Assembly (NCBI GenBank): GCA_039962225.1 | Contig: JAMPKV010000035.1 | Span: 1-54,086, forward strand | Origin: Microcoleus sp. AS-A8 | GTDB lineage: Bacteria > Cyanobacteriota > Cyanobacteriia > Cyanobacteriales > Coleofasciculaceae | DNA length: 54,086 bases | Direction: 5' to 3' | In this document: in pieces, positions 35,330 through 44,234 of the stretch | Layout of the letters: each line of letters starts with the position of its first letter | Position numbering within the stretch: position 1 is the stretch's first letter | Translations under genes and position numbers: made by a program | Notes under the pieces: model-generated | Database searches by the model: none | What the model was told of the DNA's origin: nothing | The model's input: the letters and a program-made list of their open reading frames with translations, nothing else

Positions 35330-35590
35330 CTACTTTAAGACGATTCCTAAAGTCACTTTCTGAATTTTTCGAGTTAGAGGCTTTTTTTCTAACTTGATGC
35401 CCCCTATGAGATGAGCGCGATAAGCGGAAAAGGGGGCGATCTCACCCCCTCTTCCCCAAACTCTACCAGCCGCGATCACACCAGAAGGTGATATACCTAG
35501 AAACGGGACAGTATCGACTGGGAGAACCTCAACCCATCTATTTAGTCTGACTCTCTGGGTATGGAATGAGGTTAAAAGCAACCAACCAAA
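35330..35590. repeat. Dispersed repeat family T, copy 3
   Basis: TTTAAGACGATTCCTAAAGT, TTTCTGAATTTTTCGAGTTA, CAGCCGCGATCACACCAGAA, GGTGATATACCTAGAAACGG and GACTGGGAGAACCTCAACCC follow in the same order as at 26698-26940. It ends a few bases before the protease gene. The copy is intact to the retroelement leader but no reverse-transcriptase reading frame follows it. Confidence 0.65.
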
Positions 35591-35601
35591 TGTTGGATGA
35601 G

Positions 35602-36258
35602 TTAATGTTTTTCTTGTTTCTTCTCTTTTAAACTGAATAATGTGAACAGTTTTGTCATATTACCATAACTCGCTTGTAAGTCTAAGTAATTTTCCGTCAT
35701 GGCTGCATTAAATTCGGCGAGTGGGGCGTCATATCTTCCCGCATTGCTGTCGAAGATCGTGACCTTACTATTTAATACTCCTTTGCTGGTGGTAATTCCT
35801 ATGGCGTGTCCTCCATGATCTCCCGATATGCCTAAAATGAAATGCTTGTTATTACTCTGAATTAATCGCTTATTTATATCTTCCAGTTGACTCTTTTCGA
35901 TATAAGGTGCTGCCATTCTTAGACTATCTTTGTCATCATATTCCAGTCCAACTTTTATTAATTCATCGTACATTCCCGTGTCTATTAGTGGAGATAATCC
36001 TATTACATTCTCTCCACTCAGATGGACTTCCTGTATGTTAATCGCCTTTCCCAGGTCTCCGACTAGAGGGGTTTTAGTGTCCGGTTTTAGGCTTTGCTCC
36101 ATATTCTGCCACATCTCCTCCTCCTTTCCTTTTATTGTCCGCCCTAGCCAATTGATTGTTAGACCAAGACATACTCCTTCGTTTATGTCCCTTCCCATCG
36201 CCTTGGCCCAACCACTTTGGTTGCAAACTCTTGTTCTGTACTTTACATTACTCTGCAC
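35602..36258 (-). CDS. YopT-like (C58 family) cysteine protease, candidate effector
   Basis: This 218-residue protein has the papain-like C58 triad in order: Cys30 in NEGVCLGLTINWL, His151 in GDHGGHAIGI and Asp170 in TIFDSNAGRY. C58 proteases such as YopT cleave host-protein tails or process toxins. The start is a GTG at 36258, supported by GAGGAG six bases before it. There is no signal peptide, so export would need a dedicated system or the protein acts inside cells. It lies alone between two copies of repeat family T, with no immunity-like neighbour. Its T-rich coding strand differs from nearby biosynthesis genes and suggests separate ancestry. Confidence 0.8.
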   Translation of the reverse strand: MQSNVKYRTRVCNQSGWAKAMGRDINEGVCLGLTINWLGRTIKGKEEEMWQNMEQSLKPDTKTPLVGDLGKAINIQEVHLSGENVIGLSPLIDTGMYDELIKVGLEYDDKDSLRMAAPYIEKSQLEDINKRLIQSNNKHFILGISGDHGGHAIGITTSKGVLNSKVTIFDSNAGRYDAPLAEFNAAMTENYLDLQASYGNMTKLFTLFSLKEKKQEKH

Positions 36259-36344
36259 TTTTTTCTCCTCGTGTTTCTTTTGTTTGGTTCTTCTGTATCA
36301 CTTCTGTAATGAGTATGAGACTCTAACGACCGTCTTGGGGATAT

Positions 36345-36690
36345 CACTTTGTGCTTCTACTCTCTCGACGGTTCTCGCCGTCTCTTTCTGAATTTTTTCA
36401 GGATGGAGATTTTTTCCAACGTTAGTGCACCTTCATCGTGTCCTACTGTTTGGTAGTTTGCGCCGACACCGTCGTAAATACCGGAGTTACAGAGATTGTG
36501 GGCTGTGCGAGCGCGAAGCGCGTGCGAAGCACTCTCGCTGACAGAACTACCACCACAACAGTGATGTAATGCAGTTGCGGCGGTGGTGGGCTGAGAAAAA
36601 ACCGCATCTAGTGGCGCAACTGCGGGCGAGAACCTATCGCTTTCGCGAACAGAGGTGCGTGAGGGTGCTAGGAGTGGTGAAATAAATTTG
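36345..36690. repeat. Repeat family T, copy 4, with reverse-transcriptase relic
   Basis: GCTTCTACTCTCTCGACGGT and TCTTTCTGAATTTTTTCAGG match the copy at 29878. From about 36545, the plus strand reads ELPPQQ or, in another frame, SDVMQLRRWWAEKKPHLVAQ, then LRARTYRFREQR, and reaches a stop at about 36690. This is the same reverse-transcriptase N-terminus as at 26944. An insertion of GCGAAGCGCGTGCGAAGC-type sequence breaks the frame. There is no polymerase core. The 36259-36344 stretch should hold the promoter of the protease. Confidence 0.6.
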
Positions 36691-36736
36691 GCCTTGCATA
36701 ATTCTAGGATGATTGAATGCTAGGCGCTGCTTGTTT

Positions 36737-37258
36737 TCATGTCGTTTTTTTCTCTTTGTCTTCCCACTCTCCGAATAGCGTATCTGTCCCAAAACCTTCG
36801 GTCATATTCTTGTCTTCGCCTGTGGCTAACAGGGCCATCCAAAACTCTTCTTCCATGGCTAGTTCGCTTACGGGCCGCCAGATATTGTAACGCTCTTTTC
36901 CCATTTCTCGTTTGTGGTATATTCCTACCCATTGCTGTCTTTTTTCTCTATCCCCGCGCCATTCCGCAAACACGACTACCTCTCTGGGGGGGGTTCCTTT
37001 GCTATTTTTTTCACCCAGCCATTCATCTAGTACATTAGCGGACAACGGTTGTCCTTTTTCTCCGTGCAATATGCCTGCGTATAGCTTGGGTGTTGTTTTC
37101 CCTTTCCAGTCGGCGAATTTGGTGGGTATCTTTATCAATGGGTGAGTGGTCTCTCCTGTGAACGGGCTAGAAATGGTTTTGCCGGTCAGGTGGTTGTCTG
37201 TCCAGCCACGTTTTTCCTTTCCTATTGTGTTTTCTAGCCGAAATGGATCTAGTCCAAG
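36737..37258 (-). CDS. Unknown protein, distal part of a frameshifted gene
   Basis: The open frame reads from at least 37258 through ILGLDPFRLENTIGKEKRGW, TDNHLTGKTISSPFTGETTH and LIKIPTKFADWKGK to the end at EFWMALLATGEDKN. The only internal start is a TTG at 37138, but coding character continues upstream of it and into the T-run where the preceding frame ends. I therefore treat it as the second half of the gene that begins at 37656. No domain is recognised. Tryptophan and charged residues are frequent (FAEWRGDREKRQQWVGIYHK). Confidence 0.6.
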   Translation of the reverse strand, partial: LGLDPFRLENTIGKEKRGWTDNHLTGKTISSPFTGETTHPLIKIPTKFADWKGKTTPKLYAGILHGEKGQPLSANVLDEWLGEKNSKGTPPREVVVFAEWRGDREKRQQWVGIYHKREMGKERYNIWRPVSELAMEEEFWMALLATGEDKNMTEGFGTDTLFGEWEDKEKKTT

Positions 37259-37656
37259 TATGCAATTTTTTTTTTTGAAGATTTGTTCAGTGGGTGGTTC
37301 TCTACGCAGGTAACGGGGAGTGCTATGTCGCAGTTTGAGGGGGTTTGTGGCGTGAAGTAATATGGGTACGTCTCAGGTGGATTTGCGATTTTTTTAGAGT
37401 CAATTTGAAAATCGCATCTGTATATTATGTTGAAGTAGTTATTAGTAGCGTCTTTTCCTTGTAGTCGTTTGAGGAACTCCCCTCCTCGTATTGGTGTGGT
37501 GAGTTGTAGTGCCGTTAATAATTCTTGGCAACTTTTCAGTGCTGCGGCCTCTTCATCGGTGTGACCATCTCTGACCCAGCATTCGATCTCATCGGTCTCT
37601 TCGGTGGTTGTCTTTGTAAAAATTCCTTCGGCTGTGTATCTTTCTTTGCTTTCCAT
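37249..37656 (-). CDS. Unknown protein, proximal part of a frameshifted gene
   Basis: The 135-residue frame starts at an ATG with a GAGGA site seven bases before and reads MESKERYTAEGIFTKTTTEE and onward. It ends shortly after a run of eleven A on the sense strand (37266-37276): NHPLNKSSKKKIAYLD then stop. One added A would carry the frame into KKNCILGLDPFRLEN and on to 36737, for a total of about 306 residues. That is close in size to the HHIIP protein at 28686. I do not recognise a family. The neighbourhood suggests another effector-like cassette gene. Confidence 0.6.
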   Translation of the reverse strand: MESKERYTAEGIFTKTTTEETDEIECWVRDGHTDEEAAALKSCQELLTALQLTTPIRGGEFLKRLQGKDATNNYFNIIYRCDFQIDSKKIANPPETYPYYFTPQTPSNCDIALPVTCVENHPLNKSSKKKIAYLD

Positions 37657-37732
37657 AGGGTTTCCTCTTTTTGCTTTTGTCCGGTTGAGCGCTGTTATAG
37701 ACTTTTGACCGACTCGATTGAATTAAAATAAT

Positions 37733-40309
37733 TTACTCCTCACAGATAAACCTATATTCTTCCCTTGTGAGAGAATGCTCCTCTAAAAACCTCTTCATTT
37801 TCTGCTTTCCCTCGGCAATATTTTGAGAGCAAATCGCTACAGAAGCATAGGGAACTTCATATTTTTCTTCAGCGGGTATTTCTTTCTCTAGAACAATTAC
37901 ATAGAAATCTGACTTGGATGACAACTCCTTCAGCTTTGCTGCATCTATCCCATGCTTATGCAATGATGCGTAACAGAGAAAACCATTGTGGTATATACGG
38001 GGTAAGCTATTTTTATTGACAAACGGTTTGATACCGCAAGCAATCAGGTAGGAATACAGGATAAGGTTAATATCCCATACATTAAATACCCATTTAGGAA
38101 AATAAAAACCAGCCATCCTAGCATTAATTTCTAAAATTTTTACTCCCAGTGGTGTGTAGATTGCCTCTACGTTAAAAATACCCTGTTTTAAACCAACGTT
38201 GTGGCAGGCTTTCCAGGCGGCGTGAATCAAATTATCTTGCTTTTCTTTGTCCAGTAAACTAGGCATAATAGCCGTCATCTCCTTACAGAGAGTAGGCAGA
38301 GTGGGTCCATTATCAGTTACATAACCAGCTACCAACTCACCGTCAAACATGATTAGGTCAACATCATGTTCAGACCCTTGCAGGTAAGGCGTGACAAATA
38401 TTTGATACTTAAAACTTAACCCAGCACCATACTGTGTGGCGGTTTTAATATAGCTTTTATAGTCTTCAAACTTAGCTAATAATTCTTCTTCTGTTTGAAT
38501 TACTTCTACACCAAAGGAAGCACTTCCAGTATCTAACTTAATTACTAAAGGATAGTAGTGTTGTGGAATATTCTGGACATCCGCTACATTATTTAAGACC
38601 CGAAAATCTACGCCATTAGAGAATTCTCGACATTCACAGGTTAGTTTACTAGACTCATCAGCTAGAATTTTTTTATGAGTCAATAATTTGCTTTTAGCAA
38701 TACTTGTGCTTTGATAATCGTTGGCTGCTTTCCCTAACAAGCTAGCAACTAAAGAGGACAAAGGTACATTATCTTCCCAAAACGTAACTACACCGTCCAC
38801 AGCGATGCAATGATTGCGGACAACTTCCACAATTGCTAGGGCATTTTCAATATCTTTGGTATGGTCGTCAATGTCAATATTGAAAAACTGGCTGCTGTAA
38901 CTGGCAGCGAAATGTTGAGAATCGCTATCAATTAAAATAATATTGATACCTACTTGATTGGCAAATTCAAAAACATTCAACTTTGAGTAGCCTCCACCTC
39001 CAATCATCAATATATTCTTGCCTTTTAGCATATATTGATAGCAGCGGTACAACATCGTTTCCACCCATTTATCTAGGATGTCAGTCCTGTTGTTAAAATG
39101 TTGCACTTCGTATTGCTGCAAGGTACCAATACAATCGTGATCGTTGACTTCAATTAGAAACGGTTCTAATTGATTATTGTGATTCCTTAAAAAAATATCT
39201 AAACCAATGAAATCAGTTTGTTTGTTTTGTTGGGTGACATGGGTTAAATATTGCGTTTCGTAGCCAATAATAGACTCTAGTACCGCTTCACCTAATCGGT
39301 TAATTTTTTCAACAAGCTGATTCTTATCCTCGTTTGTCAACTGGAGCAAGTTACACACATAGTCAATTGAAAAACTTTCGGAAGTATCTCCATTAATGGG
39401 TTGGTCAATATAACCTAGATTGCAGATAATCCCAGATGTTTCAACCACATTATTGGGGCGGCGGGTCACAAACACCCTCAGCCTTGCACCCAGGTTACTA
39501 TTCTCAGTAATGCTTGAACCGATAACTTCCTCCACAAACAGACAATCATTGTCCTGGAGTGAATCCATACATTTCTTAAAGTTTTCAACAGCCCTATCCA
39601 GATTATCTTTTGACTCAATAGTGCATAATCGGCTTCCCATCCACCTTGCTCCAGAAGGCTTAATCACAAATTGAGAAGCGGGAAATGCCGTCAAATATTC
39701 TTGGATTTCATCACTAGAAAGATTTCTAGATAGGGAAATCAATTGAACTTTTGGAGTGACGGGATGATGGCTATATTTTTCCAAAGAAAAGCCAAAAACC
39801 ATCGTTTGGGGTACATTTACATTTCTTGCAGCAGCAAGTAAGCGGGTATGCAGTTTGTCATTGGTATATTCTTCCAGTTCTATACCACTTGACATCGGAC
39901 AGTCCGCCAGTCCTTCATAGAACTGAAATTTTTGAGCCTTCTCTTGGTGGACTGGTTCATAAAAACTGAAACCCGCTTCGGTACAAAAATTACATAAAAA
40001 AGTTATCCTCTGAGGAGTTTTGAATTTGGTATGAAAACATTGACCAAATTCATTCATGGTAATCCCTTCAAGGATGTATAATACAGATTTATCCCCTTCT
40101 TGAACAACTTTTACCCAAGTCGGTTCAGTTACTATAAAAGCACTTTCCGGTAAAATTCTACTTGCAGCCAAGAGTAATGTAAGCCTTTCGTCTGCCAAAC
40201 TAAAGAAAACAATACAGGGTTGGCTTCCATCTGATTCTAGTTCCGCCTCAGCTTCCTTTATTGGTTTTAGTTTATAAGCTTGGAGAACTGAGTTGATTGT
40301 CTCAAACAT
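37733..40309 (-). CDS. Carnosine-synthase-like double ATP-grasp ligase
   Basis: This 858-residue protein has two ATP-grasp units. The C-terminal one, from KNILMIGGGGYSKLNVFEFA (about 430) on, follows the carnosine synthase (CarnS/ATPGD1) pattern: INIILIDSDSQHFAASY, VVTFWEDNVPLSSLVASLLG, VIKLDTGSASFGVEV (about 597) and VKILEINARMAGFYFPKW (about 722-740). The N-terminal unit keeps FVIKPSGARWMGSRL and PFLIEVNDHDC, so it may also be active. CarnS joins beta-alanine or GABA to an amino acid. The PanD gene 108 bp upstream would supply beta-alanine, which strongly supports this substrate. The amine partner is unknown. Confidence 0.85.
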   Translation of the reverse strand: MFETINSVLQAYKLKPIKEAEAELESDGSQPCIVFFSLADERLTLLLAASRILPESAFIVTEPTWVKVVQEGDKSVLYILEGITMNEFGQCFHTKFKTPQRITFLCNFCTEAGFSFYEPVHQEKAQKFQFYEGLADCPMSSGIELEEYTNDKLHTRLLAAARNVNVPQTMVFGFSLEKYSHHPVTPKVQLISLSRNLSSDEIQEYLTAFPASQFVIKPSGARWMGSRLCTIESKDNLDRAVENFKKCMDSLQDNDCLFVEEVIGSSITENSNLGARLRVFVTRRPNNVVETSGIICNLGYIDQPINGDTSESFSIDYVCNLLQLTNEDKNQLVEKINRLGEAVLESIIGYETQYLTHVTQQNKQTDFIGLDIFLRNHNNQLEPFLIEVNDHDCIGTLQQYEVQHFNNRTDILDKWVETMLYRCYQYMLKGKNILMIGGGGYSKLNVFEFANQVGINIILIDSDSQHFAASYSSQFFNIDIDDHTKDIENALAIVEVVRNHCIAVDGVVTFWEDNVPLSSLVASLLGKAANDYQSTSIAKSKLLTHKKILADESSKLTCECREFSNGVDFRVLNNVADVQNIPQHYYPLVIKLDTGSASFGVEVIQTEEELLAKFEDYKSYIKTATQYGAGLSFKYQIFVTPYLQGSEHDVDLIMFDGELVAGYVTDNGPTLPTLCKEMTAIMPSLLDKEKQDNLIHAAWKACHNVGLKQGIFNVEAIYTPLGVKILEINARMAGFYFPKWVFNVWDINLILYSYLIACGIKPFVNKNSLPRIYHNGFLCYASLHKHGIDAAKLKELSSKSDFYVIVLEKEIPAEEKYEVPYASVAICSQNIAEGKQKMKRFLEEHSLTREEYRFICEE

Positions 40310-40417
40310 ATTTGACTATACTTTTCTGAAATGGCTGTTAGCTAATCAAATCGAGGAATTCTTGGGAATTTTAAAAAGTTTGTTAAAACTCCCTAAATTA
40401 TTCCAGAGTTGCTAATT

Positions 40418-40918
40418 CTATTGTTTCAAACTGCCGATGCTATGCTCAAAGCAGTTCTTCAAATCAAAGCTGGCGCTTTCACTATCACTCTTAACTGTGA
40501 GGGGTTGCGAAGGGTCGAATAGGAGTTTGTTCTCGCAAGGGGTTAAAGTTTGGTGGAAAAATTCTTTACAGCGATTTTGCTCATCTGCAACAATAACCCG
40601 CGCTGTATGCCCTGTGCGTAATACATCAGTGCGATCGCACCACTCGTAAGAAAATATAATCAGGATGTCTCCAGGCTGGCACAGAAGCGCTCCCCCACCA
40701 TTGGGACAAATGCAGCCCGTTCCTGCTTCTCCTGGCAGAGCATAAGTTGACCAACGGTTGCCGTTGCTGATGTTGACTATCTCCACTTCTTCGAGGGGCA
40801 GTATTCCGACTTTCTCCAACAACTCTTGGTCAATGGTGATACTGCCTACATAATCGCGCTTGGCATCGGTCACACGTACTCGATGAAGTTTAGCGTGCAT
40901 CAGTCTGATTGTCGCCAT
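40418..40918 (-). CDS. panD: Aspartate 1-decarboxylase (beta-alanine forming)
   Basis: The product of about 166 residues carries the PanD hallmarks: [13 protein letters not shown] at the start (with the active-site Lys) and DYVGSITID with the Gly-Ser self-cleavage site that makes the pyruvoyl group, then [16 protein letters not shown] choose the ATG at 40918 since AAGGAG precedes it at the right distance; the frame opens at 40939. The C-terminus is about 45 residues longer than usual (up to HSIGSLKQ). The enzyme makes beta-alanine from aspartate. With the CarnS-like gene downstream, its role is probably substrate supply for the peptide, not pantothenate synthesis. Confidence 0.92.
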   Translation of the reverse strand: MATIRLMHAKLHRVRVTDAKRDYVGSITIDQELLEKVGILPLEEVEIVNISNGNRWSTYALPGEAGTGCICPNGGGALLCQPGDILIIFSYEWCDRTDVLRTGHTARVIVADEQNRCKEFFHQTLTPCENKLLFDPSQPLTVKSDSESASFDLKNCFEHSIGSLKQ

Positions 40919-41029
40919 ATTACTCCTTTTGGTAGTCATCTTCTTTTATCTGAAATGCGATCGCACTGATTGAGAGTTTGGGTGGGTACTGGGTTGTTAT
41001 CAAATGCGAAAATTGGAGAGAAGCAAGTC

Positions 41030-41270
41030 TACTGTGAGTCTTGCTTTATAACTCAGGGTGTTGTTAACCACTTCCCTTCCAAGTTTCAAAACTGCATCTT
41101 TGTCTCCATCATGGCTCCCAAACTCCGCCCGCGTCAGTCGGGAAAGTCGGATCGTTGCGTAAACTCCTACACATTACGAAGATAACTTATGTCTTAAGGA
41201 GGATGTCAATCAGAATATAGCTGTAATGTGTAAATCTTCCGTGAATACCTTTTTTGAAGAGAAACCAAAG
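41030..41270 (-). promoter_or_regulatory. Conserved leader and promoter of operon (ii), copy B
   Basis: This block matches copy A (34845-35130) nearly base for base with small changes, e.g. GGTGTTGTTAACCACTTCC, GCGTCAGTCGGGAAAGTCGG and ATGTCAATCAGAATATAGCT. On the minus strand TTGACA is at 41204-41209 and GTTATC at 41181-41186 with a 17-base spacer. Two CCGACT words remain downstream, against four in the other copies. The leader is about 250 nt. The rest of 40919-41655 holds repeat T and no gene. Confidence 0.7.
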
Positions 41271-41274
41271 AGTC

Positions 41275-41425
41275 TTTTGTGAATTTTTTGAGTTAAGGTC
41301 AGTTGTGCCACCTTTCCGTCTAGAAGCCACTCTCTGTTGGGAATTCGGGCTGGACTCGGTACAACCCATTTCACACTGCTATATAAGCTTTTTTCCTGAC
41401 TAGATGCCCCCTATGACACGATTGT
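41275..41425. repeat. Dispersed repeat family T, copy 5 (interrupted)
   Basis: GTGAATTTTTTGAGTTAAGG is followed, after about 90 inserted bases, by GCTTTTTTCCTGACTAGATG and CCCCCTATGA. The same words are continuous at 35360-35410 (GAGTTAGAGGCTTTTTTTCT, ATGCCCCCTATGAG). It abuts the operon (ii) leader. The downstream stretch up to 41655 has no supported gene. Confidence 0.55.
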
Positions 41426-41655
41426 TGTGACTATGCCGAAATTTTCCTGTTGGATTTTTGGGGTTGTCTTCGGTCTCACTCTGGTAAAGATTCATTCACG
41501 ACTGGGTTGAAGTTCTCTGGAGCCATTGAGTTCCGATTCCTTATTCCCTTAATCAAGTGCGTCGTTAGGCCATGTGTCCGGTTCTACGATCTCACTCGCC
41601 TTTGATCTAAACCACCTGTACACCGATGCGATCTCTACGGTTACTTCTATCATAT

Positions 41656-42546
41656 TTAGTTGATCGTGATTCCTATCCCTCTGTGATCGGTTCCGGTTCC
41701 GGTTGTATTTGGATTCGGCATTGTGGGTGTGACGTTGCATTGGGCTGGTTGCTGTCCATTTAAAAACTGATTGGCAGAGATCCACCAGTCTCGCGGGTTA
41801 TCCGCAGCAGTTGTTGCTCCATTACTGTAGTACCATCGGGCATTTGCTCCCGCCCCGGAGGAGCATGGATTCGCGTTCTGACATAGCGGATCTAGGTTAA
41901 AATCTCCACCAAGTAACATATTTGCATTGGTTGCTTGACCAAGATAGTTCCTTATCTGTCCCATCATCACTGTTCCCTGCTCGGCACCCGGTTGCCTATT
42001 ATGGATAAATGCGATGTCGTAATTTGTACCACCTAGGCTAAATTCCACGCCCACTATATATCTATAGTCTGCGACCATGTACGGCTCTTGGACAAGATGG
42101 GATGTGTATCCTGCCTGTGCAGCAACAATAGTTGTTTCATGCCAGCCCGGCTGTACAGCTTGGGGAGGGCAATATGCTGCTATATAGTAATTGGCGATTA
42201 TCGCATTCCCATTTAATACTATTGCTACAACCTCGTTTCCATTTGGCTGCAAGGCCGTAAAACCGCATCTGACTACCGCTATTTGGTGATTCCCTCCTAC
42301 TCTTGGGATGCCGAGAGCATCCCCTAGGTTTCCGAGTGCATTGATAACATTATTCGGATTTGCACCAGTGGCGACAAATACTTCTGTAAAACCTGCGACA
42401 TCAACATTATTTTGTTGTCCCATCACATTGTTTCTATAGTTATTTAATTCATCCTGTATCCTCGTATGTTTTGGGGTTTGGTTGCCGTTCAAGGGAAACA
42501 TAGTATTCGCATTGTAGTTAAGAAGATTCATGTGAAAAGCTCTCAT
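41656..42546 (-). CDS. DNase I/CdtB-like (EEP superfamily) nuclease, candidate toxin
   Basis: This 296-residue protein has the endonuclease/exonuclease/phosphatase catalytic set in order: an Asn in the first strand (FHMNLLNYN), Glu55 in AGFTEVF, His182 in IHNRQ, Asp215 and Asn217 in LLGGDFNLDP, and Asp287-His288 in TGTDHRGIG. The gene is asparagine-rich, with no signal peptide and no other domain, which is the size and shape of CdtB and of DNase I-like toxins. The ATG has a GAGGT site. It lies 91 bp after the ECF-type sigma gene on the same strand. A housekeeping role (exonuclease III) is unlikely from sequence style. Confidence 0.82.
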   Translation of the reverse strand: MRAFHMNLLNYNANTMFPLNGNQTPKHTRIQDELNNYRNNVMGQQNNVDVAGFTEVFVATGANPNNVINALGNLGDALGIPRVGGNHQIAVVRCGFTALQPNGNEVVAIVLNGNAIIANYYIAAYCPPQAVQPGWHETTIVAAQAGYTSHLVQEPYMVADYRYIVGVEFSLGGTNYDIAFIHNRQPGAEQGTVMMGQIRNYLGQATNANMLLGGDFNLDPLCQNANPCSSGAGANARWYYSNGATTAADNPRDWWISANQFLNGQQPAQCNVTPTMPNPNTTGTGTDHRGIGITIN

Positions 42547-42637
42547 TGCTAATACCTCATTTCTATTTACGTGTTTGTTGACCGATACATGGCTAAAAAA
42601 ATTGCCTGTGTATAAGGCGGAGTTCAGTAGATTTGAC

Positions 42638-43717
42638 TCAAAAGAGACGAACCCTCATTATCATCCCCGACAGACTCTTGACAAGGGATTGAAAATAGGG
42701 AAAACAATACAAAGGAGGAGAGCGGGACGATCGCACAAATTCTCCCGCAACTTTCCCCACCTGATGCTGTTGCTTCCTCAGCACCGCCAGATAGGAATTC
42801 CCCCAACTTCCAGTTTCTTCCTCAAATTGAACCAACGCCAAAATCGGTGCAAACTGCCTTTCACACAGCGCCTGCTCAACACACCGACAACCATCACTCT
42901 TTACTTCTAACTTCCCATCATTAGTCGCTCCAACCATCACTGACTCTGAGTGCTGCACGTCACGCACTACCTTGATCGCTTCGGAACCCACAACATTCTC
43001 CACTTCCACCACCGCAAGGGATAAAGTTACCGTCTCGTCTGCATCCGCTTCAACTCCCCCATTCCCCTCGGAAATTTCCCCAATTGCCGATTCCGTTGCA
43101 GTCGGTGGAACAGATTTATCCGTCCCCTCCTCCTCGATAAAATATCCCCTCAACTCCTCACGCAAAATCTTCCGCGCTTGGGAAATCCGCTTGCAGACAT
43201 TCGGGTAGGAAATCTCTTGCTGTTGAGCAATTTCTTGATAAGACAGTTCTTGATAAAAATGCAGAATAAACGTCTCGCGCAACCTAGGGGGTAAATTATC
43301 AATAGCACGACAAATCACAACCCTTTTCTCGTCAGTCTCCACTGCACAATAAGGCGTATTCTCACTCTGTACCAGTCCTTGCTCCTCACAAGAAGCGTAA
43401 CCTTCTATATCCTCAACTTGATTCGCCCCCCGACTGCGTTCACGATAAATGTCCATGCACAGATTGCGAGTCAGCGTCGTCAGCCATGCCTTAAAATTAG
43501 AAATTTCCCCCGCCGCGTACTTTTGCACCTTTTTCCAAGCTTTCAGCATTGCTCGACTCAGGGCATCTTCCGCATCCGTCGGGTTCCCCCCCATCCACTT
43601 GATGCAGCAACGGTGAAGATAATCTTGATACTGCTGCCATTGCTGCCAAAACCCTTTCCCTAATTCTTCTGAACTTCCCCGCAGGTATGATGCACTAACT
43701 GTTTGAGAATCTGACAT
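42638..43717 (-). CDS. ECF-type sigma-70 family sigma factor
   Basis: This 359-residue protein has a sigma-2 region (residues about 30-105: NPTDAEDALSRAMLKAWKKV, then LTTLTRNLCMDIYRERSRG) and a sigma-4 region (about 137-192: LPPRLRETFILHFYQELSYQ, then EIAQQQEISYPNVCKRISQA). A C-terminal extension of about 160 residues without recognised domain follows. It belongs to the ECF-like group common in cyanobacteria. It lacks a visible anti-sigma partner. It stands upstream of the nuclease gene on the same strand, so it may drive toxin expression or the weak -10 promoters of the biosynthetic operons. The latter is a guess. Confidence 0.9.
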   Translation of the reverse strand: MSDSQTVSASYLRGSSEELGKGFWQQWQQYQDYLHRCCIKWMGGNPTDAEDALSRAMLKAWKKVQKYAAGEISNFKAWLTTLTRNLCMDIYRERSRGANQVEDIEGYASCEEQGLVQSENTPYCAVETDEKRVVICRAIDNLPPRLRETFILHFYQELSYQEIAQQQEISYPNVCKRISQARKILREELRGYFIEEEGTDKSVPPTATESAIGEISEGNGGVEADADETVTLSLAVVEVENVVGSEAIKVVRDVQHSESVMVGATNDGKLEVKSDGCRCVEQALCERQFAPILALVQFEEETGSWGNSYLAVLRKQQHQVGKVAGEFVRSSRSPPLYCFPYFQSLVKSLSGMIMRVRLF

Positions 43718-43759
43718 AAATCAATAACTGGTAGTGAACCCAATTGATGCAAAATAAAA

Positions 43760-44060
43760 CTCTTGAAAAACTCTCCCTTCTCGAATCCCAATTGCATCCC
43801 AATTCCAGGAAAAACCCTGCCCAGCGCCAAAAAGAAAGCCTGAGCACCATCAACTCGACAGACACTATTGCCTGTCCTACAATGGGAATCTGTTAGCCAA
43901 GACTAGACAAAGACTCCAGATAGAACGAGAGGAAATTTCAACTGTTTGTAAAGGTTTATGAAGGAGTCAGTTTGGACTGGGCGAGTTGCAGGCTGTATCT
44001 GGGGGTGAGGTTTCAAGTGATCGCACATGGTGGTGCTCTCTCATGCGATCGCAATGCCCA
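43760..44060. repeat. Repeat shared with 30435-30780
   Basis: CCAATTGCATCCCAATTCCA, GCCTGTCCTACAATGGGAA, TATGAAGGAGTCAGTTTGGA and GAGGTTTCAAGTGATCGC match words in 30081-30110 and 30560-30690. No open frame explains it. Between 44060 and 44234 a minus-strand scrap reads ESTIKTLPEEPITWW before a stop; I cannot assign it. Confidence 0.5.
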
Positions 44061-44234
44061 TGTCCCTTTGAGGTGATCGCCCAGGCAGGTGGTATATGCT
44101 CAAGTTTGAAATCAGAGGTCAACTTGTTGGCTAGTTGGGTTCACCACCACGTAATGGGTTCTTCTGGCAAGGTCTTGATCGTACTTTCCAGTATCTTGGC
44201 GCTCACTGTCCAACTACCTGCTTGCTCCACAGTC

